NCBI GenBank assembly: GCA_051745935.1
Contig: JBNJEM010000502.1
Span: 1 to 6,024, forward strand
Source of the DNA: JBNJEM01 sp051745935
GTDB taxonomy: Bacteria; Planctomycetota; Planctomycetia; Pirellulales; Pirellulaceae
Length of the DNA: 6,024 nucleotides
Direction: 5' to 3'
The position numbers were made by a program, and so were the translations under genes. The notes under the pieces were generated by a model, which saw only the letters and a list, made by a program, of their open reading frames with translations, was not told the DNA's origin and ran no database searches. The number at the start of each line of letters is the position of its first letter. Position 1 is the first letter of the stretch. Positions 1 through 6,010 of the stretch are shown here, piece by piece.

Positions 1-316
1 ATGGCAAAGTGTTTATCTTGCCGCTGGAGGGCGTGGTTCGGATCGGGGGACTGGCGACGGGCCCCGAGGCAGTCAATTGAATCCGCGAGCGGAATGAGGG
101 ACGCTTGCCCGCGCGAATCGGCCCCGTGGTTCACGTTCACCGCTCCAAACGGGTCCAAAAGGCTACGCCTGGCCGTCGGTGGCGTGGAACGTAACGGACC
201 ACGGGACAATCGCGTGGCATTGGCCCCTGGCCAAGCGCTCCTTCAAGACGTGCAACGGAAGTGCGAACGTGCGCGGAGATCGGTCTCTTGCCCGTGAACG
301 GTTGCGTTATAGCGTC
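1..316. other. Gene-free segment downstream of the minus-strand gene
   Basis: No convincing gene is seen here. A 98-codon plus-strand reading frame opens at base 1, but it is rich in Arg, Trp and Ser, resembles no family I know, and has no visible upstream region. The segment lies beyond the 3' end of the minus-strand gene that stops at 317. It contains one compact hairpin at 220-234 (TTGGCC, loop CCT, GGCCAA) and a loose inverted repeat between 126-140 and 184-202. Neither is followed by a T-run on the minus strand, so no intrinsic terminator for the gene is evident. Confidence 0.6.
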
Positions 317-2407
317 TTAGTCGCGGGACTGGTCGGATTCAGCCGGTGAGGAAGCTTCCACGTGCAGTTCCAAGGGCGGGCTAAAGACTGGTTTTCCGGC
401 CACTCGCGTGGTGGCTTGCAAGCTAACCGGCCCGGTTCCGAGTTGTCGTGGGGGGACGCACAGCGTACCGCGAGGCCCCTCGATGGCACCAAGATGGTGA
501 CCATGACACGCAACCGTGATTGTTGCTTTCAAGGACATGGTGGCTCGCACAACGACCGGATCGTCCCAGTTAATCGGCTCCGCTGCAGGGCTCACGAGCT
601 CGAGCTCAACGCCGCCGAACTCATCGTCCACGTTGATGGGAAGCACGACGTGGCTTCTGGTTTCGCATGCTCGATTGGAAACAGCGACGATCCTCAGTTC
701 GTGCCATCCCCCTCCGAGCAGGTCGGTGTTCAGCATGAGGGGGGCGGTCTGGTCAGTCAGTAGTCGCCGACCGTCGACAAACAGCTCGTAATGATCCAGC
801 CGTGCTGCTTCGTCTTGACCGCCGAGAATTCGTGGAGCGATTTGGAGTTCTCCGGAAACCGTTTGCCCAGGTTTCGGCTCATCGACTTCGATCCGCAACG
901 GGTTTGCCCATGGTTGGCAGAGAGGATCTCCCACAATCAGCAGCTGATACGGCGTGACCGCGGACTGGTAGCACGCTTCCGCTAAAGAGCATCCGCGGGC
1001 ATAGTGCACGTGAATGAAAGGATGTGGGACTTCGGCTGGATTGGCGCCGGGTTGAGACAACGTGGCGCAGGTTCCGGCGGCACCTAGTCGAATGAAGTGG
1101 GCCAGCGGGATGGGTCCGTTCGGTTTCCGCAGTGTCTTGTCAAGGTGTGGGAGATGCTCGCAGATTGCTCCTGGCAGGATTGAACGTGTGCCGTTTTCCG
1201 AATTGAAATCGGTTGTAGGCACGACCATCCCCGCCGCGTCATCCGTTTTTTCCGGCCACGCGCCCCGCACCAGGCATCCGTTGAGTCCGGTCTTCTTCAG
1301 TGCCTTTACCGCCGACGCGAGGGCCGGCTGTGAGGTGTGGGGATCACTGTCAGGATTGGTCCCGAAATAGACCGTGCCCCGTGGCCGTGTCCCGTCCGCG
1401 GCCACGCTGTGACGTAACGCGTGTACCACCTCACTGACACTGTTGCCGCCACCGTCGGTGATCGCCAATACGGTGGACAGCATATACCGCATGCCGCGTC
1501 GACGGACCTTTTGACCGCGCGCATTCCATTGATACTCAGCGCTGAACGCCGTCGTGGGTTGGACGGTGAAAGGTTCGCGGCGGTTTTCGTCCATCTTGTT
1601 GAGGAGGGCCTTGAATTGGGCTGAGCCGCGTAACGGATCGAGATCGGGGTCTGTTTCAGTGTGTTTCCGGTTGCTCCAGCCGGCCTCGACCGCGTCCGAA
1701 AGCGACTCCAGGGCTTCCGTGGCGTGGGACAGCCGTGACAGGCAGCACGCCAAGTCGTATTGGATTGCCGCGTTGGATTTGCATTGTCGCGCCAGGGGTT
1801 GGAGGATGTCGCGGGCCGCTTTCCATTGCCCGGTTTTGAGTAACTCCAAGGTTTTCCGATACGCGTCGAGCTGGCTGGGCTTGAGTGGCCTGGAGGGTGC
1901 GGATTGGGTTGGACGCCGCCGATAGCCGTTCACGTTCGGGCCGAGATACGCCGGCCGCTTCGCCAAGACAAGCTGATAAAGGTAGGTGAGACCGTTGAGC
2001 GAGGCGAGCGAGGCCTGGTACTTTTCCAGTGCGGCGCCCGAAAGGTCCCCGCTTACATTGATGACGGTGGGAAGGTCGGCCGAGTACGCGATACAATCCA
2101 CGTGCTTCAGCACCCCATGGTTATAAAGGCGTTTCATCGTCGGCAACAGAATCCGTTCGCGAAACGTGTCGACATCGGTCGTTCCAGGATGTTCTAGTTC
2201 TCTCAAATAAACCACATTGGTTGATGGAATCTTTCGTAAATGGATGTACGTATTGGCAATTGTCTTGGATGCGCGACTTCGGGCGTTGACCACGACCGCC
2301 ACGTTTTCGGGACCTCCACCGGCCACGACTCGCCCCGGATGTCCGGCAAGGCCCAGTAGCAGGGTTGCGACAACCGGCCAAACGTGCCGCCACGTGTTCT
2401 GGTGCAT
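317..2407 (-). CDS. Secreted TIGR03790-family-like protein with TPR insertion
   Basis: Function is unknown; the family is recognised from memory of its conserved blocks. Numbering is from the ATG at 2407 (696 aa). Residues 9-21 form a hydrophobic signal-peptide core after a basic N-terminus, with likely cleavage near Ala29, so the product should be exported. The block GPENVAVVVNARS at about 32-44, followed by IANTYIHLRKIPSTNVVYL, is the typical TIGR03790 opening. The family core resumes at about 305-325 and ends with GAAGTCATLSQPG (442-454), an LAEACYQS segment and VGDPL (492-496). Between the core halves, residues 180-270 look like TPR helices (YDLACCLSRL, ALESLSDAVEAG, DPDLDPLR). Residues 502-696 are beta-rich and Ig-like, including YELFVDGRRLL and GGWHELRIVAV. 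The ATG at 2407 is preferred because a purine tract (AAGGGGTGGG) precedes it and the signal peptide follows at once. In-frame ATGs at 2440 and 2476 lack such a site and would bury the signal peptide. The stop is TAA. The gene is divergent from the fusion gene, with no operon partner in the window. Confidence 0.75.
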   Translation of the reverse strand: MHQNTWRHVWPVVATLLLGLAGHPGRVVAGGGPENVAVVVNARSRASKTIANTYIHLRKIPSTNVVYLRELEHPGTTDVDTFRERILLPTMKRLYNHGVLKHVDCIAYSADLPTVINVSGDLSGAALEKYQASLASLNGLTYLYQLVLAKRPAYLGPNVNGYRRRPTQSAPSRPLKPSQLDAYRKTLELLKTGQWKAARDILQPLARQCKSNAAIQYDLACCLSRLSHATEALESLSDAVEAGWSNRKHTETDPDLDPLRGSAQFKALLNKMDENRREPFTVQPTTAFSAEYQWNARGQKVRRRGMRYMLSTVLAITDGGGNSVSEVVHALRHSVAADGTRPRGTVYFGTNPDSDPHTSQPALASAVKALKKTGLNGCLVRGAWPEKTDDAAGMVVPTTDFNSENGTRSILPGAICEHLPHLDKTLRKPNGPIPLAHFIRLGAAGTCATLSQPGANPAEVPHPFIHVHYARGCSLAEACYQSAVTPYQLLIVGDPLCQPWANPLRIEVDEPKPGQTVSGELQIAPRILGGQDEAARLDHYELFVDGRRLLTDQTAPLMLNTDLLGGGWHELRIVAVSNRACETRSHVVLPINVDDEFGGVELELVSPAAEPINWDDPVVVRATMSLKATITVACHGHHLGAIEGPRGTLCVPPRQLGTGPVSLQATTRVAGKPVFSPPLELHVEASSPAESDQSRD

Positions 2408-2674
2408 GTTTCCCACCCCTTTTTTCGTTCTCTGGTTCATTATTGCGGGGTATGCGCGACAAGGAGTCCGCGTCACATGACGAAATGGATTCTCCCGCCT
2501 CTCGCGGCGAGATTTGGTGAGTTTTGTACGCTTGCAATCGCGTTTAGCCTACCGCATGATATCGGGGGAAGCCAGCCGCTAAGTTCCAACCCGTGGAAAG
2601 GCTGCCCCGCTGGATGCCTGCCTGGGAGTGGGCTGATGAAAACCCCGGAAGTTGGGTAGACTAGAGCGACTAGG

Positions 2675-2697
2675 TTTTTACAGCTCGTAACAAATTG
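2675..2697 (+). repeat. Copy 1 of imperfect intergenic motif
   Basis: TTTTTACAGCTCGTAACAAA here matches TTTTTACAGTCGATAACAAA at 3103-3122 apart from one inserted and one deleted base; both are followed within a few bases by TTG. The sub-motif CGTAACAA (2686-2693) recurs at 2777-2784. The two copies are 428 bp apart and bracket the promoter candidate and the short ORF. Whether this is a duplicated regulatory site, the edge of an insertion or chance cannot be told from one locus. Confidence 0.35.
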
Positions 2698-2764
2698 AGG
2701 TATAGGGAGTTAGAGCGTTTGCTCATCGCGCTCCGGCGGTCGGCGTCGCGAGGCGGGGCGGCAC

Positions 2765-2794
2765 TTGACCGCATTACGTAACAACCTGTAAGAT
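2765..2794 (+). promoter_or_regulatory. Candidate sigma70-type promoter with flanking ATTACGT repeats
   Basis: TTGACC (2765-2770) and TAAGAT (2789-2794) are separated by 18 bases, a reasonable sigma70-like pair that would start transcription near 2801. ATTACGT occurs inside the spacer (2773-2779, within the 8-base palindrome TTACGTAA at 2774-2781) and again at the expected start site (2800-2806), an operator-like placement. It could drive the short ORF at 2928 and, through a leader of over 400 bases, the fusion-rpiB operon. This rests on sequence resemblance only; planctomycete promoters are poorly conserved. Confidence 0.3.
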
Positions 2795-2927
2795 AACGAA
2801 TTACGTCGAGTTCTCGGGGGGGGCTTGTAGCCGTGAGTGGTGATAGGCTCGGAAAAAGGCGGAACCGGTCTCTCGAGTTTGACTGCCGGTGTGAAGCAGG
2901 GTATGGGCTGGGAAGGAGGAGCCTTCA

Positions 2928-3095
2928 ATGCGGCGTGCGTTTTTGGAGGGTGCACGTTTCTCAGCGGCTTGTCGGCGAGCAATCGCGCGAAGCAGCCAGC
3001 TGACAGATTATTCAGTAGACGGGAGGCGTTGGTTTATGTCCTCCTGGTTCATCCCAATAGCCTTTCTTTTTTTGAGTTGTCTGGAAACGAGCTAA
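2928..3095 (+). CDS. Possible small hydrophobic-tailed peptide (55 aa)
   Basis: No family is recognised. The support is structural. A full Shine-Dalgarno sequence, AAGGAGG (2913-2919), lies 8 bases before the ATG, stronger than those of the other genes here. The frame runs 55 codons to TAA. The N-terminal half is Arg/Ala/Ser rich, while residues 36-51 (FMSSWFIPIAFLFLSC) form a membrane-length hydrophobic stretch, suggesting a small membrane peptide with its basic N-terminus inside the cell. A second in-frame ATG at 3036 (residue 37) has its own GGGAGG (3021-3026) 9 bases upstream and would give a 19-residue, almost wholly hydrophobic peptide. The Cys near the end does not fit a lipobox. It lies about 127 bases after the promoter candidate and 119 bases before the fusion gene. 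Alternatively it is chance, a leader peptide, or a decayed gene. Confidence 0.3.
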   Translation: MRRAFLEGARFSAACRRAIARSSQLTDYSVDGRRWFMSSWFIPIAFLFLSCLETS

Positions 3096-3102
3096 CGGCC
3101 CC

Positions 3103-3128
3103 TTTTTACAGTCGATAACAAAACTTGG
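3103..3128 (+). repeat. Copy 2 of imperfect intergenic motif
   Basis: TTTTTACAGTCGATAACAAA, followed by ACTTGG, is the partner of the copy at 2675. It begins 7 bases after the stop codon of the short ORF. The preceding CCCC and T-run look superficially like a terminator tail, but no stable stem precedes them. Confidence 0.35.
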
Positions 3129-3214
3129 TGCTCGCTACCAAGCGTTCCTGGGGGGAGCGGAAACCCGAGTGGTATTGTTATGGCTTTTTGGGCGCTGGTG
3201 TATAGAAAGCAGTT

Positions 3215-4369
3215 ATGTCCGCCGCTGTCATCAATCTGACCAACGTGGAAGACCAACGTGACGTGGTCCATTTGGCCGTGGAAGCTCTGGCCGCCGGCAA
3301 GTTGGTGGCGTTTCCAACGGAAACGGTTTACGGAGTCGCGGCAAGCGCTTTGAGCGAAAAGGGGGTTCAGGCGTTATTGGAGGCCAAAGGGCGAGCCTCG
3401 AATCAACCACTGACCCTGGCGATCAAGAGTGCGGAAGAGGCGTTGGACTATGTCCCTGCGATGTCCCCGTTGGGGCAACGATTGGCTCGGCGCTGTTGGC
3501 CGGGTCCGATGACGTTGGTGTTGGATGACGAGTATCCCGATAGCGCGACCAAACAGCTGCCTCCCAGTGTTCGAGATTCAATAACCGGCCAGGGAACCGT
3601 TGGCCTCCGTGTCCCGGCCCATTCGGTGGTTTTGTCGATATTACGATTGTGCGCGGGCCCTTTGGCGCTTACGAGTGCCAATCGCAGTGGCCAAGCCGAT
3701 TCGTTAACGGGACAGCAGGTGGTTGATTCGTTGGGAGACAAAGTGGCCTTGATCCTGGATGACGGTCAGTGCAAGTTCGCTCAGCCTTCGAGCGTGGTCC
3801 GAGTGCAAGGGAATCGCTGGAAACTCTTGCGTGCCGGGGTTTTGAACGCGTCCACCCTGGAGCGGTTAGCCAGTTTCATGATCCTGTTCGTATGCACGGG
3901 CAATACCTGTCGCAGCCCCATGGCGGCGGCTCTGATGCAACGAAAGCTTGCCGGTCAGCTGGGGATTTCCGTGGACCAGCTCGAAGAGAGAGGGCTTGTG
4001 GTGATGTCCGCCGGCATCGCGGCGATGTCGGGTGGTTGCGCCAGTCACGACGCCGTGGAGGTTATGAAAGAGCGGGGCCTGGACTTGACCGGGCACGAGA
4101 GCCAGCCATTGAGCGACCGATTAGTCCAATTCGCGGACAGGATTTACACGATGACTCGCGCTCATCGGGAAGCGATTCTGGCGCAATGGCCCGACGCGGC
4201 CGCCCGTACATTCCTGCTGGGTGGCGAACAGGGAGATGTTTCCGACCCGATGGGAGGTCCGCCGGACGTATACCGCCGATGCGCGGATCAGATTGACAGT
4301 TTTCTGAAACCGTGGATAGACAATCTGGACTTGGCCAGTGCTCTTGCCACGGAAAGCATGGGAGGATAG
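3215..4369 (+). CDS. Fusion: threonylcarbamoyl-AMP synthase (YrdC/TsaC) + YwlE-like protein-arginine phosphatase
   Basis: A 384-residue cytoplasmic two-domain enzyme. Residues 1-220 are a YrdC/Sua5 domain: FPTETVYG (33-40), the K58-G-R60 and S154-A-N156 signatures of the KxR...SxN site, WPGPMTLVL (95-103), VGLRVP (129-134) and SSVVRV...LLRAG (192-208). This family makes threonylcarbamoyl-AMP from Thr, bicarbonate and ATP for the tRNA t6A37 modification. The Sua5 C-terminal domain is absent. Residues 222-375 are a low-molecular-weight phosphatase: P-loop CTGNTCRS (nucleophile Cys227, Arg233), SAG, the HESQPL segment, and the general acid Asp344 in DPMGG. Thr231 is at the position where YwlE-type arginine phosphatases carry Thr and tyrosine phosphatases usually carry Ile, so phosphoarginine is the likelier substrate. 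The ATG at 3215 is the first in-frame start and has only a weak purine tract. An internal ATG at 3878 opens the phosphatase domain but has no well-spaced ribosome site, so a single fused product is expected. rpiB follows after 6 bp. Confidence 0.94.
   Translation: MSAAVINLTNVEDQRDVVHLAVEALAAGKLVAFPTETVYGVAASALSEKGVQALLEAKGRASNQPLTLAIKSAEEALDYVPAMSPLGQRLARRCWPGPMTLVLDDEYPDSATKQLPPSVRDSITGQGTVGLRVPAHSVVLSILRLCAGPLALTSANRSGQADSLTGQQVVDSLGDKVALILDDGQCKFAQPSSVVRVQGNRWKLLRAGVLNASTLERLASFMILFVCTGNTCRSPMAAALMQRKLAGQLGISVDQLEERGLVVMSAGIAAMSGGCASHDAVEVMKERGLDLTGHESQPLSDRLVQFADRIYTMTRAHREAILAQWPDAAARTFLLGGEQGDVSDPMGGPPDVYRRCADQIDSFLKPWIDNLDLASALATESMGG
4360..4366 (+). promoter_or_regulatory. rpiB ribosome binding site overlapping the upstream gene
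   Basis: GGGAGGA lies 9 bases before the rpiB ATG and inside the last codons of the fusion gene, directly against its TAG stop (4367-4369). It fixes the rpiB start and implies co-transcription and probable translational coupling of the two genes. Confidence 0.8.
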
Positions 4370-4375
4370 TGGAAC

Positions 4376-4831
4376 ATGCGGATATCGGTCGGTAGCGACC
4401 ACCGTGGCCTGAAGGTCAAGAAAAGTCTATCCGAATTGTTGGTTCGGTTGGGACAGGAGGTGGTGGATGAGGGCACACAAAGCGATCAGAGCGTCGACTA
4501 TCCGGACATTGCCGTGGTGGTTGCCGGCAAGGTATCGCGCGGTGAAATCGACCGTGGGATCTTGATTTGCGGAACGGGCATCGGCATGTCGATCACCGCC
4601 AACAAATTCCCGGGGGTACGGGCCGCGACCTGCAATGATGCCGTGACGGCTGAAATCAGCCGCCGTCACAACGATGTCAACGTCCTCTGCCTGGCAGGCG
4701 ATTTATTGGGCCAGCGGAATATCGACCGGCTAATTGAAATCTGGCTGAATACGGATTTCGAAGGAGGTCGACATGCGCGACGGCTGAGCAAAATCATGGA
4801 GATTGAAAAAAGCGTCTTCCCCGCGTCGTAG
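4376..4831 (+). CDS. rpiB: Ribose-5-phosphate isomerase B
   Basis: Interconverts ribose-5-phosphate and ribulose-5-phosphate in the non-oxidative pentose phosphate pathway; cytoplasmic, of the RpiB/LacAB type. The 151 residues match the usual family length. Visible landmarks are SDHRG (7-11, Asp8 and His9), DYPDIA (41-46), the active-site loop GILICGTGIGMSI (61-73) with catalytic Cys65 and Thr67, ANKFPGVRAA (75-84), RRHNDVNVL (96-104) with His98, and the C-terminal FEGGRHARR motif. Having Cys at position 65 places it with the Escherichia coli-type enzymes rather than the actinobacterial ones that use Glu. The start is set by the GGGAGGA 9 bases upstream. It is the second gene of the operon with the fusion gene, in the same order as ywlE-ywlF in Bacillus subtilis. 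No glyA or ywlG homologue follows here. A LacA/LacB sugar isomerase is a remote alternative, because the active-site pattern is fully RpiB-like. Confidence 0.96.
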   Translation: MRISVGSDHRGLKVKKSLSELLVRLGQEVVDEGTQSDQSVDYPDIAVVVAGKVSRGEIDRGILICGTGIGMSITANKFPGVRAATCNDAVTAEISRRHNDVNVLCLAGDLLGQRNIDRLIEIWLNTDFEGGRHARRLSKIMEIEKSVFPAS

Positions 4832-4836
4832 TGGCT

Positions 4837-4869
4837 CCGCCTTTGTATATTTCAGGCGGTTGGATTTTT
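4837..4869 (+). terminator. Weak intrinsic terminator candidate after rpiB
   Basis: CCGCCT (4837-4842) pairs perfectly with AGGCGG (4854-4859) around an 11-base loop. TTGGATTTTT follows (4860-4869). It begins 5 bases after the rpiB stop, where a terminator is expected. The stem is short and the T-run is interrupted by GGA, so termination may be inefficient. Confidence 0.35.
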
Positions 4870-5167
4870 CCGGGTGGAACGCTGCCCGACGCAAGCCGTC
4901 CTCCCGTTGGTCGGACTCGCGGCGGAGAAAGTCATTCGCGACCGGTATAGTAGGTCGCCGATTCTCGGCAAACGCCAAGGCCTGCCACTTTCCCACCAAC
5001 GCGGAACCCCCGTCCCCCCTCCCATTACCGTCTTCTCCTTCGACCGCGAAACGAAGGAACTCAAACGGAAAACCTGGCAACTGTTTAGTCGCACAACGCC
5101 ACTTTCCGGCGCAACTGCCGGACCCCAACGGCCTCGCGATTTGTTGATTTAGTGGATGGTGGCGTCA

Positions 5168-5188
5168 GCTAGCTGTATGCGAGCTAGC
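5168..5188. repeat. Perfect 7-bp inverted repeat (GCTAGCT hairpin)
   Basis: GCTAGCT (5168-5174) and AGCTAGC (5182-5188) flank a 7-base loop, GTATGCG. Each arm contains the self-complementary hexamer GCTAGC, so the site could be read either as a hairpin or as two identical palindromic half-sites one helical-turn-scale distance apart (14 bp). No T-run follows, so a terminator role is unlikely. Confidence 0.5.
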
Positions 5189-5238
5189 ACGGAAGTGTTG
5201 CGTGCCCGCTTTGTGGTGGGTGGTAAGGCCCCACGGCT

Positions 5239-5252
5239 GGGCTGGTCAATAG
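5239..5252 (+). repeat. 14-bp direct repeat, copy 1
   Basis: GGGCTGGTCAATAG is identical to the last 14 bases of the window (6011-6024). The flanking bases on the left do not continue the match; on the right the second copy is cut by the window end. It may be part of a longer dispersed repeat. Confidence 0.4.
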
Positions 5253-5678
5253 TCGGGAAGCTGAATGCCATAGCGAAAATGCGCAGTGCGAGTCTGTTGC
5301 GCAATTTGTTATTTCACGAGGTACGCCAAGAGCTTCAACACGATAGACACCTTCCGCCGTAACGTCACCTATGCCGAACACAGAGGCATCTTCAAATGCG
5401 CAACAGTCGAAACGTGAACCAGCTAAGAAATTGACCACCCCAGGGCAACGGGTACGGCGTGAGTGTTCCACGGTGTCACGGACCCACGGGACAATGGGCA
5501 CGGAAACGTGAATGATTGTCGGTGGGCGGGTGGGATGTGTGTCTGCCGGTATTACATGCGTGGCGAATGGATGTGGATGCGTCGGGCGGCGGGGGCGTTC
5601 AATGGTCTGCCCGTCATGGGGTCCGAATCGGGCCGTTATTCAAACCGCGAGCATCGAAAACGCGCGCACGCCGCGAAC

Positions 5679-5801
5679 CGGTCGGTACCAACCGTCCGCC
5701 TCTGGCCGGAGGCCAGACACACCTTAGCCTGGGGTGAAACCCCAGGACACCGGACGTCCCCAACCCCGCAACGGTACACCCATCGCACGCTGGAAGCGTG
5801 C
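5679..5801. repeat. Cluster of compact hairpins, part 1
   Basis: Four inverted repeats lie almost end to end. At 5679-5694 is a 16-base near-palindrome centred on GGTACC with one mismatched pair. At 5701-5717 TCTGGCC and GGCCAGA flank a GGA loop. At 5728-5746 CCTGGGGT and ACCCCAGG flank a GAA loop. At 5785-5801 GCACGCT and AGCGTGC flank a GGA loop. A further self-complementary octamer, GGACGTCC, sits at 5752-5759. The shared architecture (7-8 bp perfect stem, purine triloop) with different stem sequences argues for selection on structure rather than simple copying. It resembles palindromic intergenic repeats I recall from planctomycete genomes. Any reading frame through it should be treated as spurious. 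Confidence 0.7.
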
Positions 5802-5911
5802 CACACCCCCCGGGAGCTTCGCAATCGACGCGGGGCGGGGTTGCGGTCTCGGTGACGATCCGGGGGATGGATGCCGGGCCCCTCGACCGCATTGGTGATG
5901 GCGACCGGAAT

Positions 5912-5981
5912 CATGGGGCTGCGCTGCGCTCCGCCCCATGCTAAGATGTGGCCCGCCTTCAGCGGGCGGCGGGGACGTCCC
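5912..5981. repeat. Cluster of compact hairpins, part 2
   Basis: CATGGGGC (5912-5919) and GCCCCATG (5933-5940) form an 8-bp stem around a 13-base loop containing the tandem TGCGC TGCGC. Then GCCCGC (5951-5956) and GCGGGC (5962-5967) flank CTTCA; with the C-A mismatch ignored this is again a 17-base 7-3-7 unit, with TTC as the centre, i.e. GAA on the other strand. GGGACGTCCC (5972-5981) is self-complementary and repeats the GGACGTCCC seen at 5752-5760. The recurrence of that palindrome suggests the two clusters form one composite element of about 300 bp. Confidence 0.65.
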
Positions 5982-6010
5982 GTGGTGATTTGTACCCGCG
6001 GGGCAACGGG

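Larger units (their letters stand above)
2408..3214. other. Long divergent intergenic region
   Basis: About 800 bases separate the starts of two divergent genes, which is long for a simple shared promoter region. It holds a promoter candidate (2765-2794), a short ORF with strong translation signals (2928-3095), and two imperfect copies of a TTTTTACAG/TAACAAA motif (2675 and 3103). No promoter for the minus-strand gene could be fixed: AATAAT on the minus strand at 2444-2439 lacks a matching -35. Immediately before the fusion gene, TATAGA at 3201-3206 ends only 8 bases before the ATG, and its best -35 (TTGTTA, 3175-3180) is 20 bases away. If it is real, the transcript would be nearly leaderless. 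Other reading frames here, such as a 93-codon frame from GTG at 2837, lack a ribosome binding site and any recognisable family. Confidence 0.6.

Noticed and set aside
126..202. Inverted repeat between 126-140 and 184-202
   Set aside because: Arms pair only in short patches (GTGGT/ACCAC and ACGTT) with gaps, and no adjacent feature gives it meaning.
3088..3108. CCCC followed by a T-run, considered as a terminator of the short ORF
   Set aside because: No stable GC stem lies immediately before the T-run.
2837..3118. 93-codon plus-strand frame from GTG
   Set aside because: No Shine-Dalgarno sequence, no recognisable motif, and it overlaps the better-supported short ORF in another frame.
3878..4369. 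Internal ATG as a separate phosphatase gene
   Set aside because: The nearest purine site (GGAG, 3859-3862) is 15 bases away, too far for good initiation, and the frame with the synthase domain is unbroken.
5184..5501. 105-codon minus-strand frame, considered as a DUF1559-like or other planctomycete protein
   Set aside because: It lacks any prepilin-type N-terminus or known motif, and a different plus-strand frame looks equally protein-like over part of it.
5463..5939. Overlapping frames on both strands across the hairpin array, up to 130 codons
   Set aside because: They are open because the DNA is GC-rich and palindromic; both strands give similar Arg/Pro/Gly-rich text, with no ribosome site or family motif.
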